Part shown: positions 37,274 to 46,632 of the stretch, piece by piece
Layout of the letters: each line of letters opens with the position of its first letter
Position numbering within the stretch: position 1 is the first letter of the stretch
DNA from: Bradyrhizobium canariense
GTDB lineage: Bacteria; Pseudomonadota; Alphaproteobacteria; Rhizobiales; Xanthobacteraceae
DNA: 64,000 bases
Direction: 5' to 3'
Assembly (NCBI RefSeq): GCF_018130465.1
Contig: NZ_JAFCKJ010000008.1
Span: forward strand, 124,001 to 188,000
The notes under the pieces: generated by a model
Seen by the model: the letters and a program-made list of their open reading frames with translations, nothing else
What the model was told of the DNA's origin: nothing
The model's database searches: none
Translations under genes and position numbers: made by a program

Positions 37274-38407
37274 TTAATGATTGGTAAATGCGTCGCGGTA
37301 GCCCGCGAGCACGCCGTCGACCATCGCCTGTTGGGAGAAATGCGCGGAGATGCGCTCGCGAAGGGACAAGGCGCGCTGCGCGGTTCCCTGCGGATTGTCG
37401 AGCGCGGCCGCAATCGCCTCCGCCATCGCCTCCGCGTTGCTCGGCGCGAACAGGGCGGGGTTCTCCGCGCCGAAGATTTCGGGGATACCGCCGATCTTGG
37501 ACGCGATCATCGGAATGCCGGCGGCGCCGGCCTCGATCACGACATAGGGCATGGAATCGCCGCGCGAGGGAACGACCAGCAGCCGCCCCTTGGAGAAGCC
37601 GTAGCGCGCCTTGACGTGACCGATGAAACGGATGGCGCTGGAGAGGCCGAGCCTCTCGACCTGCGCCTTCAACGCCGCGGTCTCCTCGCCATCGCCGCCG
37701 AGCGTCAGTGTGACCTTCTTGCCGCCCTCGTGCAGGCGCGCCACCGCCTCGACCAGCAGATCGGCGCCCTTGATGTGCCTGAACTCACCGACATAAGCGA
37801 GGTCGGTGGCGTCGTCGGCAATGATAACAGGTTCGAATTCTTCCGGCGTCACGCCGTTGAAGACGCAATGCACCACGCCCTTCGGCGTGCCGACGATGCG
37901 CTGATAGGTGTCGCGGGCAAACGCGCTTTCGAACAGAAACAGGTCGGTCGCGCTCATCAGCGTACGCTCGAGCCGCGCGTAAAACTCGCCCTTGAGGGTG
38001 TTGAGGGGATAATGCAGCGAGCCGCCATGCGGGGTGTAGATGCGGATGGCGTCGTCGGCGCGCCGCCGCATGCGGATGAAGGCGCCGGCCTTGGCGCCGT
38101 GGCCATGCATGACGTCGGGCTTGAGCGTGGCGATCAGGCGCCGCAAGCGAAGCCAGACCAGGACATCGTCGGGCGACGGTTCGCGGCGGATCGCCATCCG
38201 GTGCACGCCGAGCTTCAGCCGCGGTGCGAGCTCGGCAAGGGCCTTGTCGGCGCGCTCACCGCCAGTGAGGCTGTCGGCGAGGATGCCGACATGATGGCCA
38301 CGGTCGACCTGGCCATTGGCGACGTCGAGGATGTGGCGGAAGATTCCGCCGACCGGAGCGCGCACGGCGTGCAGGATGCGAAGCGGCTGGTCGGGAGAGG
38401 GGGCCAT
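37274..38407 (-). CDS. Family 4 glycosyltransferase
   Basis: 377 residues with a GT-B fold. The N-terminal part LRILHAVRAPVGGIFRHILD and DVMHGHGAKAGAFIRMRRRA is an acceptor domain; the C-terminal donor domain has VAYVGEFRHIKGADLLVEAV, FIGHVKARYGFSKGRLLVVP and the E-x7-E-like region SMPYVVIEAGAAGIPMIASK. It should add a sugar to the lipid-linked repeat on the cytosolic face. It lies 120 bases upstream of the sugar-transferase gene on the same strand. The ATG at 38407 is preferred to a TTG at 38413. Confidence 0.9.
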   Translation of the reverse strand: MAPSPDQPLRILHAVRAPVGGIFRHILDVANGQVDRGHHVGILADSLTGGERADKALAELAPRLKLGVHRMAIRREPSPDDVLVWLRLRRLIATLKPDVMHGHGAKAGAFIRMRRRADDAIRIYTPHGGSLHYPLNTLKGEFYARLERTLMSATDLFLFESAFARDTYQRIVGTPKGVVHCVFNGVTPEEFEPVIIADDATDLAYVGEFRHIKGADLLVEAVARLHEGGKKVTLTLGGDGEETAALKAQVERLGLSSAIRFIGHVKARYGFSKGRLLVVPSRGDSMPYVVIEAGAAGIPMIASKIGGIPEIFGAENPALFAPSNAEAMAEAIAAALDNPQGTAQRALSLRERISAHFSQQAMVDGVLAGYRDAFTNH

Positions 38408-38609
38408 GATCAAAACCAGCGCTCGACGGCGAATGCTCGAACAATCTCACGAAATATCGAGACGGATTAAGAGCCCTCGTGGTTAACAAACGGTGACCGA
38501 CGCGCCTGCGCGAGCTGCCGGACGTCGCGATTAACCCAGCGGCAACCTTAATGGAGTGTAATCGCCCCGGTTGAGGTAGGTTCGTGGCGTTGCCCTGCGG
38601 GAGTGTTCG

Positions 38610-40886
38610 ATGCGTTTAGCGTTCTGGCGTGCCGGCAAGGACAAGGCGGTGGTCGAGCGGGCTGTCTCGAAGGCCGAAGCCAAGCGGGCCGAACTCGAGC
38701 CCAGGATTGAAGCAAAGCCTGCGCCCGTTGCTCCGAGGCCGGCGCCAGTCGAATCCGGCGACATCGACCTGCACGCGCTCGGCGCGGCATTGGCGCGCAA
38801 GCGCGGCTGGATCATCGTGCCGACGGTGCTGGCGCTCGTCGCATCCCTCGCGATCGTCAATCTCGTCACGCCGCGCTACAAGTCTGAATCCCGCATCCTG
38901 ATCGACGGCCGCGAGAACGTGTTTCTGCGCCCCAACAGCGATCGCGCCGAGGAACGGCAGGCACTCGACGCCGAAGCCGTCACCAGCCAGGTGCAGCTCG
39001 TGCTGTCGCGCGATCTCGCGCGCGAGATCATCAAGAAGAACAAGCTTGCGGAACGGCCCGAGTTCGATCCCGTGCTGCAAGGCATTTCGCCGCTGAAGTC
39101 GCTTGCGGCACTGGTCGGCATCGGGCGCGATCCGTTCTCGATGACGCCGGAAGAGCGCGTGCTGGACGCCTATTACGAGCGCCTCCAGGCCTACGCCGTC
39201 GACAAGTCGCGCGTCATTGTCATCGAATTCCAGTCTGCCGATCCCGATCTCGCCGTGCGCGTCGCCAATTCGATCGCCGACGGCTATCTGGTGCTCCAGC
39301 AGGACGCGCGTCAGGACCAGGCTCGGAACGCGAGCCAATGGTATGCCGGCAGGATCGACGAGCTGCGACGGAATGTCTCCGAGGCCGAGGCGAAGGCCGA
39401 GGAATTCCGCTCCAAGTCGAGCCTGTTCATCGGCACCAACAACACGACGCTGTCGAACCAGCAGATGGGCGAGATCAACACCCAGCTCAACAATGCGCGC
39501 GCCTTGAAGGCCGATGCCGAGTCCAAGTCGCGCATGATCCGCGAGATGATACAGAGCGGCAAGCCGATCGAGTCGTCGGAAGTGCTGAACTCGGAATCGA
39601 TGCGCACGCCCTCCCAGCAGCGCGTGGCGTTGCGGGCCCAGCTCGCCGAGCAATCGTCGACGCTGCTTGGCAACCACCCGCGCATCAAGGAATTGAAGGC
39701 GCAGCTCGCCGACCTCGACACCCAGATCCGCGACGAGGCTGCCAAGCTTGCCCGCACGCTCGAAAACGATGCGCGCGCTGCCAGCGGGCGCGTTCAGGAA
39801 TTGTCGGCAAATCTCGATCAGCTCAAGAAGCAGGCGACGTCGACCAACGGCCAGGACGTGCAGCTCCGGGCGCTCGAGCGCGAGGCCAAGGCGCAGCGCG
39901 ACCTGCTCGAGACCTACCTCGCCAAGTACCGCGAGGCGAACACCCGCGAGACCATCGACACCGCGCCGACGGATGGCCGCATCATCTCGCGCGCCATCGT
40001 CTCGAACATGCCGGCCTATCCGAAGAAGCTGCCGATCGTGCTGATCGCGACGATCGCGACGCTGCTGCTCTCGTCCGGCGTCGTCGTCACCGGAGAGCTG
40101 TTGCGCCAGACCGCGCCCCGTGCGGTAGCGGTGTTCGCGTCAACGCAAACGCAAACGCGGACGCCGGCGCCGGCGCGCTATGAATCGGTTGCCCAACCGA
40201 TGGTCGTCGAGCCGATCGTCGATCCGGTCACGGCAGAACCTGCGCCGCTTCAGCCGGAGATGACGGCCGATGCTGACGTCAGCGAATTCGCGGAGATCGA
40301 GCATCTGGCCGATAGCCTGCGCGCCGCCGGGGCTAAGGCGAAGAAAGTCACGGTGCTCGGCACCGCAAGCGGCGAAGCCATCACGCTGTCGACGCTGACC
40401 CTGGCCCGGCATCTGGCGCGCGACGCGCGGGTCGTCGTGGTCGATCTCGCCGCGTCCTCGCCGACCATGGCCGCCGTGTCCGTCGATGCCTCCGCGCCCG
40501 GCCTTGCCGAACTGATGCAGGGCGAGGCGTCGTTCGCGCAAGTCATCACCCGGGACAAGCTCTCGCGGTTGCATCTGGTCATGGCCGGCCGTCCCGGCTT
40601 CGATCGCAGCCTGTTGCAGTCGCCCCGAGTGACGCTCGCGATCGACGCGTTGCTGCGCGCCTACGACCACGTGCTGCTCGATGCCGGCAGCGCCTCCGAC
40701 CTTCCGGCTGAGCTCCTGACGGCGAATGCCCGCGCCGTCGTGGTGCCCGATATGTCGATGGCGCCGGATGCGCGCGCGCTGATGTGCGAGCAGCTCAGCG
40801 CAGTCGGCTTCCGCGAGGTGACGATGCTGAGCAGGCCGGTGCAGCCGTCGGACGCGAGGGACGTGCCGCGCGTCGTGGCGGCGTAG
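38610..40886 (+). CDS. Wzz/ExoP-type chain-length protein with degenerate kinase domain
   Basis: 758 residues of the GumC/ExoP polysaccharide co-polymerase family. A first membrane helix (GWIIVPTVLALVASLAIVNL) opens the Wzz domain; long coiled coils occupy about 230-450 (RNVSEAEAKAEEFRSKSSLF, LENDARAASGRVQELSANLD); YPKKLPIVLIATIATLLLSS is the second helix. The C-terminal P-loop-like domain reads VLGTASGEAITLSTLTLARH where a Walker A with Lys is expected, and no Tyr cluster ends the protein. It probably sets chain length without BY-kinase activity. GGGAG precedes the ATG. Confidence 0.88.
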   Translation: MRLAFWRAGKDKAVVERAVSKAEAKRAELEPRIEAKPAPVAPRPAPVESGDIDLHALGAALARKRGWIIVPTVLALVASLAIVNLVTPRYKSESRILIDGRENVFLRPNSDRAEERQALDAEAVTSQVQLVLSRDLAREIIKKNKLAERPEFDPVLQGISPLKSLAALVGIGRDPFSMTPEERVLDAYYERLQAYAVDKSRVIVIEFQSADPDLAVRVANSIADGYLVLQQDARQDQARNASQWYAGRIDELRRNVSEAEAKAEEFRSKSSLFIGTNNTTLSNQQMGEINTQLNNARALKADAESKSRMIREMIQSGKPIESSEVLNSESMRTPSQQRVALRAQLAEQSSTLLGNHPRIKELKAQLADLDTQIRDEAAKLARTLENDARAASGRVQELSANLDQLKKQATSTNGQDVQLRALEREAKAQRDLLETYLAKYREANTRETIDTAPTDGRIISRAIVSNMPAYPKKLPIVLIATIATLLLSSGVVVTGELLRQTAPRAVAVFASTQTQTRTPAPARYESVAQPMVVEPIVDPVTAEPAPLQPEMTADADVSEFAEIEHLADSLRAAGAKAKKVTVLGTASGEAITLSTLTLARHLARDARVVVVDLAASSPTMAAVSVDASAPGLAELMQGEASFAQVITRDKLSRLHLVMAGRPGFDRSLLQSPRVTLAIDALLRAYDHVLLDAGSASDLPAELLTANARAVVVPDMSMAPDARALMCEQLSAVGFREVTMLSRPVQPSDARDVPRVVAA

Positions 40887-40897
40887 GCAAAGGCAGA

Positions 40898-42079
40898 TTA
40901 CCCGAACGCTCGTCGCAAACGCTGCGCGAGGTCGAACAGCATCTGGTTCTGTTTCACCAGCCGCTTGCCGTGGCTCAGCGAGGACATCGCCATCGCCGCG
41001 AGTTTTCCGCGTGACGTTAGCGGAACAAAACTGTCGAAGATGTCCTGGTCGTCCTTGCAGAACATCCGCTTGTACTCGTCCGAACCGATGCCGAGGTCGA
41101 GCGAGCGGTAGCCGCGCTCGGCGCAGCGGTCGATGATGTAGCGCATCAGGATCAGCCCGGGGCTGTAGCGGGCGTGCTCGGACATCGTGTAGGTGTTGAA
41201 CATCATCGAGAAGCGCTGACCGTCGGCGACGCCGGCGAAGATCGCGATCACCTCGTCGTCGCATTCGAGCGCGTGGATGTCGATGACGCGGCCTTCACCG
41301 CGGAGCGCAAGGCAGGCGCTGCGGACGAATTGCTCGACGCCGGGCTCGGCGAAGACGTTGGGAAGCTTCTGTTCGGCCATCCGCGCCGGCTTGACGCGAA
41401 AGAACCAGTCGAGCAGGCGGGTGATGTCCGCGTCGGTGGTCGCCAGGTGATAGCGATAGCCGGCGAGCGCCTGGAACTTCTTCTCCTTGCTCTTGAGGCG
41501 GCGGCGGAAGGAATTGCTGATCCGCGATGCCGGCGGGCCGCCCGGCTCCATCGCGAGCAGCGGGCAGCCGTTGATCGCGGTCTGGCGCGGCAGGTGCGCA
41601 AACGGGTTCTGTTGGTCGTGCCAGTGCAGCGGCTGCTGCGTCAGTGCGAGCACGTCGGCATGCTCGCGCAGCGGCGCGAGCAGCGCGTCGAGATCGGCGC
41701 TGGCGACCTGCGCTGCAAACCCGGCGTTCCACAGGCCCATGTTGAAAGTGGTATGCTTGCCGCCCATGAAGCAGGCCGTGCGCACGCCGTGGTTCTGGCG
41801 CAGTGAGAGCGGCAGCAGCAGGAGCGGCTGATGCTCGGCGTCGCGGGCAATGACGATGAATGGGCGGGCGCGTTCGTGCTCGCCGACCAGACGCTGCCAG
41901 GGACTCAGCAGATCAAATCGCTGATAGGGCGTGAAGAGGTGACCGGGCTGCTCGAAGGCGCGCCAGACGGCCTCGGCCGCGCCGAGATCGGTGACGATAT
42001 CGACATGCGCGATACGGCTCGCTTTCGACCGCGCTGGCGCTTCTGCCGTCCGGCTTTGCATCGCGGCAGCCATGGTCAT
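40898..42079 (-). CDS. FemAB/CelD-type GNAT acyltransferase of the exopolysaccharide locus
   Basis: 393 residues from the ATG at 42079. The C-terminal half has GNAT/BcsL features: EQFVRSACLALRGEGRVIDI, ALECDDEVIAIFAGVADGQR, YSPGLILMRYIIDRCAERGY and SLDLGIGSDEYKRMFCKDDQ. Proteins of this type acetylate or acylate envelope polysaccharides. It lies between the ExoP-like and NodB-fold genes, on the opposite strand, with only 11 bases to the ExoP-like stop, so the two genes converge. Confidence 0.85.
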   Translation of the reverse strand: MTMAAAMQSRTAEAPARSKASRIAHVDIVTDLGAAEAVWRAFEQPGHLFTPYQRFDLLSPWQRLVGEHERARPFIVIARDAEHQPLLLLPLSLRQNHGVRTACFMGGKHTTFNMGLWNAGFAAQVASADLDALLAPLREHADVLALTQQPLHWHDQQNPFAHLPRQTAINGCPLLAMEPGGPPASRISNSFRRRLKSKEKKFQALAGYRYHLATTDADITRLLDWFFRVKPARMAEQKLPNVFAEPGVEQFVRSACLALRGEGRVIDIHALECDDEVIAIFAGVADGQRFSMMFNTYTMSEHARYSPGLILMRYIIDRCAERGYRSLDLGIGSDEYKRMFCKDDQDIFDSFVPLTSRGKLAAMAMSSLSHGKRLVKQNQMLFDLAQRLRRAFG

Positions 42080-42204
42080 TCGCGAAACCTGTCGAGAAAT
42101 CAAAAATATGCGTAATTCGGCCTGTGGCCGACCTTTGCAAAGAAATGTCAACAAAGGGTAATGACTATAGGAGAGCGAATGGATCCCGGGCGCGAGGTGG
42201 GATA

Positions 42205-43248
42205 TTGGCATCCGACGACAGATGGCTGGAGCGGCTGCGCCTTGAGCTGACCTGGTTCACGGGCCAGGCTGCGCTGCGCAGTCGTGGTGCCGGCGCCATC
42301 CTGCGCTTTGCGCATGTGCGGCCGCGGCGGCGCGGCGGGTTTCAGCCGCTGCGCGAGAACGAGATCACGCCGCATTTCCTCGATCGCGCCATTCGCGCGC
42401 TGAAGCGGTGGAAGTATGATTTTTGCGGCATGGACGAGGTCTGCCGGCGCGCGGTGACGCTGCCGGAACACCGGCGCTTCGTGGCACTCACCTTCGACGG
42501 CGCCTGCAAGGATCTGATCGACTTCGCCTATCCGGTGCTGGCGCGCCACGCCGTGCCCTTCACGATCTATGTGCCCACGGCGTTCCCCGATGGCGTCGGA
42601 GAGGCCTGGTGGCTCGGACTCGAACAGGTGATCGCGCGCGAGAGCCGTGTCAGCCTGATGATGGGCGAGAAGGAGCAACGCTTCACCGTTACTGAAAATG
42701 CCGAGAAGCAGGCGCTGTTTTCGTTCGTCGAGGCCTGGCTGCGCTCGCTGCCGCCGGCGGATGTGTCGGCTGCGATCGCAGACCTCTGCACGCGCTACCG
42801 CATCGACCTTGCCGCGCTCTCACGCGAGGCATCGATGAATTGGGAGGATCTGGCGAGGCTTGCGGCCGATCCGCTGGTGACGATCGGCAGTGCGACCGTG
42901 AACTATCCCGTTCTCGCCAACATGAAGGATGCAGCCGCGCTGCGCGAGATGACGATGGGCAAGGCGGTGGCGGAAGCGGCCTTCCATCGCGATATCCGGC
43001 ATCTCGCCTTTCCGTTCGGCGATCGCGCCTCGTTCCGGCGCAGCCATGTCGTCATGGCGGAGGAGGCCGGCTTTGCCAGCGCGGTGTCGACGATCCCGGG
43101 CGTCGTGGATGCGGAGGGACGCACCAATCTGCGCGCGCTGCCGCGCATTTCCTGGGATGGCCGGGTGCGCTCGCTGCGCATGATGCGGGTGCTGGTGTCG
43201 GGCACGGCCTTTGCGCCGGTGAAGCCGACCGGCACTGCTACGAACTAG
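42205..43248 (+). CDS. NodB-fold polysaccharide deacetylase family protein with lost metal site
   Basis: The TTG at 42205, preceded by GAGGTGG, gives 347 residues; ATGs further upstream (42145) lack a ribosome site. The NodB homology starts at FVALTFDGACKDLIDFAYPV and continues with VPFTIYVPTAFPDGVGEAWW. Normal enzymes have TFDDG and an H-x3-H motif for the catalytic Asp and zinc. Here motif 1 reads TFDGA and motif 2 reads TIGSATVNYPVLA, with Ala and Tyr at the two His positions. HLAFPFGD follows as motif 3. The protein is probably not a metal-dependent deacetylase and may bind or guide polysaccharide. Confidence 0.85.
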   Translation: MASDDRWLERLRLELTWFTGQAALRSRGAGAILRFAHVRPRRRGGFQPLRENEITPHFLDRAIRALKRWKYDFCGMDEVCRRAVTLPEHRRFVALTFDGACKDLIDFAYPVLARHAVPFTIYVPTAFPDGVGEAWWLGLEQVIARESRVSLMMGEKEQRFTVTENAEKQALFSFVEAWLRSLPPADVSAAIADLCTRYRIDLAALSREASMNWEDLARLAADPLVTIGSATVNYPVLANMKDAAALREMTMGKAVAEAAFHRDIRHLAFPFGDRASFRRSHVVMAEEAGFASAVSTIPGVVDAEGRTNLRALPRISWDGRVRSLRMMRVLVSGTAFAPVKPTGTATN

Positions 43249-43253
43249 AAGCG

Positions 43254-43475
43254 CTACGAACTCGACTTGGCCCGGTCGGGCCGCTGCATCCAGCTCACGA
43301 TCGGCATCGCCGGCAGCACCCAGCCCATGCCGACCACCACGTAGTAGATCGCCTGCCGCCAGCCGGACTCGGCGATCCACGGCATCTGCGCCAGCGCCAT
43401 GCCGAGCAGGGCCCAGACGGTGGCGAGCACCAGGAGCAGGATGGTGCCGAGGAACTTGCGGGTGCGGATCGTCAT
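43254..43475 (-). CDS. DUF2842 small membrane protein
   Basis: 73 residues with two membrane helices ([19 protein letters not shown] and [19 protein letters not shown]), matching DUF2842 of alphaproteobacteria. Function unknown. It converges with the NodB-fold gene and diverges from heme A synthase. Confidence 0.88.
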   Translation of the reverse strand: MTIRTRKFLGTILLLVLATVWALLGMALAQMPWIAESGWRQAIYYVVVGMGWVLPAMPIVSWMQRPDRAKSSS

Positions 43476-43569
43476 GACGGAATACTGCGGCTTTCGCGTA
43501 ACTTGCGCTGCGGGAGCGGGGGACTATAAGGGGCACGCAGTCCGGTTCAAGCTCTGGTTTTTGCCTCGA

Positions 43570-44652
43570 ATGACGACGATTTCCGCCCCGTCCGAGCCGC
43601 ATCGCGCCGTGCGCTGGTGGTTGATCTCCGTCGCTGCGCTGATCGCGCTGATGGTCCTGGTCGGCGGCGCGACGCGGCTGACGGAATCCGGGCTCTCGAT
43701 CGTCGAATGGAAGCCGGTCACGGGCAGCGTGCCGCCACTCTCGGAAGCGCAGTGGACGGCGGCCTTCGAGGCCTACAAGAAGATCCCGCAATATCGCGAG
43801 CTCAACGCGGGCATGAGCCTGTCCGAGTTCAAGGAGATATTCTGGTGGGAATGGAGCCACCGGCTGCTCGGCCGTTTCATTGGCGCGGCCTATCTGTTGC
43901 CGTTCCTGTTCTTCCTCTGGCGCGGCGGCCTGTCCGGTGAGTTGAAGCGGCGGCTGTGGCTGTTGTTCGGGCTCGGCGGGCTCCAGGGCGCGGTGGGCTG
44001 GTGGATGGTGGCCTCGGGGCTGTCTGAACGTGTCGAGGTGTCGCAATATCGGCTGGCGACGCATCTTGTGCTCGCGCTCCTGATCTTCGCCGGCATCGTC
44101 TGGACGGTGCGGCGGCTCGGCGAGCGTCCGCAGATCGCAGCATCTGCGCGGCTGCGCTTCACGAGCGCCTTGCTCCTCGTCGTGACCTTTATCCAGATCT
44201 ATTTCGGTGCGCTGGTTGCGGGCCTGCGCGCCGGCCGCGCATACAACACCTGGCCGCAGATCGACGGCGCGTTCATTCCCTCAGTGGAGCGGCTGTGGTT
44301 CGAGACGCCGTGGTGGCGCAACATGTTCGACAACGTGCTGACGGTGCAGTTCGAGCACCGCATGACGGCTTATGCGCTGTTCGCGCTGGCGGCGTGGCAC
44401 GCGTTCGATGCGGTCCGCTCACGCGCAGGGCCTGCGGCAAGCGGCGCGCTTTTGCTGTTGGGCGCGGTAAGCCTGCAAGGAGTGCTCGGCATCCTCACGC
44501 TGCTCAACCAGGTGCCGATTGATCTCGCGCTCGCGCATCAGGCGGTCGCGATCGTGGTGCTGACGCTTGCGGTGATGCAGACAGAGCGGCTCGTGACGCG
44601 TGGCTCAACCGAAGCGCAGCCGCGCGCGGTTCCCGTCGGTCAGGTCGGCTGA
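43570..44652 (+). CDS. ctaA: Heme A synthase (COX15/CtaA)
   Basis: Oxidises the C8 methyl group of heme O to make heme A for cytochrome c oxidase. The 360-residue protein has eight membrane helices. The four conserved His are in [30 protein letters not shown] and [30 protein letters not shown] is the characteristic N-terminal segment. The ATG at 43570 starts the family alignment; the longer frame to 43399 overlaps the divergent DUF2842 gene. Confidence 0.95.
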   Translation: MTTISAPSEPHRAVRWWLISVAALIALMVLVGGATRLTESGLSIVEWKPVTGSVPPLSEAQWTAAFEAYKKIPQYRELNAGMSLSEFKEIFWWEWSHRLLGRFIGAAYLLPFLFFLWRGGLSGELKRRLWLLFGLGGLQGAVGWWMVASGLSERVEVSQYRLATHLVLALLIFAGIVWTVRRLGERPQIAASARLRFTSALLLVVTFIQIYFGALVAGLRAGRAYNTWPQIDGAFIPSVERLWFETPWWRNMFDNVLTVQFEHRMTAYALFALAAWHAFDAVRSRAGPAASGALLLLGAVSLQGVLGILTLLNQVPIDLALAHQAVAIVVLTLAVMQTERLVTRGSTEAQPRAVPVGQVG

Positions 44653-44671
44653 TCACTATCAGCCCAGCTGA

Positions 44672-45016
44672 TCAGCAATAGCCGTAGATGCCGCACGAGT
44701 AGGGCAGGCGCCAGAAATAATCGACCTGCTTCCCGCCGTAGTACGAGCCCTGATAATCGTAATCCCACGGCCGGCCGTAATAGCCCGGCAGCGTATGGGC
44801 GCCCGGCAGCAGGGGCGTACCCGGCAGGTTGCGAATGTAGCTGCCGATGCCATAGGCCGGCGAGATCAGCGCGTCCGGATCGGTCTCGACATAGACCTTC
44901 GGCGGCTCCGGCGGCGGAGCGGCGGCCCGCCGCTTCGGCGTGGCCGGCAAATCGGCGGCAATCGCAGCTGAGACCGTCAGCATCGCCGCAAGGGCAGGCA
45001 CCATCCAGCGCAGCAT
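44672..45016 (-). CDS. Small exported Pro/Tyr-rich protein of unknown function
   Basis: 114 residues with a signal peptide (MVPALAAMLTVSAAIAA/DLP). The mature protein has a Pro-rich segment (RRAAAPPPEPPK) and a Gly/Tyr-rich C-terminus (YDYQGSYYGGKQVDYFWRLP) ending CGIYGYC. The two terminal cysteines may form a disulfide. Family not recognised. Confidence 0.65.
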   Translation of the reverse strand: MLRWMVPALAAMLTVSAAIAADLPATPKRRAAAPPPEPPKVYVETDPDALISPAYGIGSYIRNLPGTPLLPGAHTLPGYYGRPWDYDYQGSYYGGKQVDYFWRLPYSCGIYGYC

Positions 45017-45106
45017 CGTCGGCTCCGAATCAAAAGGGCGATCCAGTGACGATGTATGCGGCAGATATGGTTAATGACCGTTAACTGGCGGCGGCCAAAA
45101 CGGCTG

Positions 45107-45208
45107 CCGTCATTCCGGGGCGGTGCGAAGCACCGAACCCGGAATCTAGAGCTTATGATGCGACGTCGAGATTCCGGGTTCGCGCTGTCGCGCGCCCCGG
45201 AATGACGG
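45107..45208. repeat. Intergenic palindromic repeat, GAACCCGGAATCT type
   Basis: CCGTCATTCCGGGG...GAACCCGGAATCT and AGATTCCGGGTTC...CCCCGGAATGACGG form a long hairpin, a familiar Bradyrhizobium intergenic element distinct from the two other families in this window. Confidence 0.85.
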
Positions 45209-45213
45209 TGATG

Positions 45214-46494
45214 CTACGCGCCCAGCGCCTGTTCCAGATCGGCGATCAAATCTTCCTTGTCCTCGATGCCGACCGAGAGCCGCACCACGTCGGGGCCGGC
45301 GCCGGACTTGACCTTGGCGGCATCGTCGAGCTGGCTGTGCGTGGTCGAGGCCGGATGGATGACGAGCGAGCGGGTGTCGCCGACATTGGCCAGATGCGAG
45401 AACAGCTGCAACTTCGACACCAGGCTGACGCCGGCATCGTAGCCGCCCTTCAGGCTGAAGGTGAACACGGCGCCGGCACCCTTCGGCGCGTATTTGCGCG
45501 CGAGCCGGTTGTACTTGTCGCTTGCAAGGCCCGCATAGTTCACCGAGGCCACCGCCGGATGGCCGGCGAGGAATTCGGCGACCGCTTTCGCATTGTCGCA
45601 GTGCTTCTGCATGCGCAGCGGCAATGTCTCGATGCCTGTGAGGATCATGAAGGCGTTGAACGGCGACAGCGCGGGGCCTAGGTCGCGCAGGCCGAGCACG
45701 CGGCAGGCGATAGCGAAGGCGAAATTGCCAAATGTCTCCTGGAGTCGGATGCCGTGATACTCGGGCCGCGGCTCGGAGAGCATCGGATATTTACCGCCGG
45801 TCGACCAATCGAAAGTGCCGGCATCGACGATGATGCCGCCGAGCGAATTGCCATGGCCGCCGAGAAATTTCGTCAGCGAGTGCACGACGATGTCGGCGCC
45901 GTGATCGATCGGGCGGATCAGATAGGGCGAGGCCAACGTGTTGTCGACGATCAGCGGTACGCCGGCCTTGCGCGCCACCGTCGAGATCGCCTCGATATCG
46001 GTGATGCTGCCGGCGGGATTGGCGATGGACTCGATGAAGATCGCTTTCGTGCGTGGCGTGACCGCACGTTCGAAGCTCGCGATGTCGTCGGGATCGGCCC
46101 ACACCACGTTCCAGCCAAAGCTCTTGAACGCATGTGTGAACTGGTTGATCGAGCCGCCATAGAGCTTTCGCGCGGCGATGAACTCGTCGCCGGGCTGGAG
46201 CAATTGCTGCAACACCACGACCTGCGCGGCATGGCCCGACGCCACCGCAAGCGCGGCCGTGCCGCCTTCGAGCGCCGCGACGCGCTCTTCCAGCACCGCG
46301 TTGGTGGGATTGCCGATGCGGGTATAGATGTTGCCGAACGCCTGCAGGCCGAACAGAGAGGCGGCGTGGTCGGCGTCGTTGAAGACGAACGACGTCGTTT
46401 GATAGATCGGAGTCGCGCGCGCACCGGTGGTGGGATCGGGCTGTGCACCCGCATGCACGGCGAGGGTCGAAAATCCCGGAAGGCGATCGCTCAT
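45214..46494 (-). CDS. metY: O-acetylhomoserine aminocarboxypropyltransferase (PLP sulfhydrylase)
   Basis: 426-residue Cys/Met metabolism PLP enzyme, making homocysteine or methionine from O-acetylhomoserine and a sulfur donor. TLAVHAGAQPDPTTGARATP opens the family; YTRIGNPTNAVLEERVAALE and ALAVASGHAAQ follow. The PLP Lys lies in VVHSLTKFLGGHGNSLGG near residue 208, and the C-terminus has SVGIEDKEDLIADLEQAL. The size and GGHG motif fit the MetY/MetZ branch rather than cystathionine enzymes. It is the last gene of a three-gene minus-strand run. Confidence 0.93.
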   Translation of the reverse strand: MSDRLPGFSTLAVHAGAQPDPTTGARATPIYQTTSFVFNDADHAASLFGLQAFGNIYTRIGNPTNAVLEERVAALEGGTAALAVASGHAAQVVVLQQLLQPGDEFIAARKLYGGSINQFTHAFKSFGWNVVWADPDDIASFERAVTPRTKAIFIESIANPAGSITDIEAISTVARKAGVPLIVDNTLASPYLIRPIDHGADIVVHSLTKFLGGHGNSLGGIIVDAGTFDWSTGGKYPMLSEPRPEYHGIRLQETFGNFAFAIACRVLGLRDLGPALSPFNAFMILTGIETLPLRMQKHCDNAKAVAEFLAGHPAVASVNYAGLASDKYNRLARKYAPKGAGAVFTFSLKGGYDAGVSLVSKLQLFSHLANVGDTRSLVIHPASTTHSQLDDAAKVKSGAGPDVVRLSVGIEDKEDLIADLEQALGA

Positions 46495-46632
46495 TGAGGG
46501 CGTCCTGTTCTCGTGGTCTGAAATCGCGCGGCATGCTGATTGGCGCCGCGGCTGTCGTCAAGGCGCGGCTTCACATCAGAACGATCGTGCTACGCATTGT
46601 CGCGTTTGCGAAATGAAACCTTCGCAATTGCG

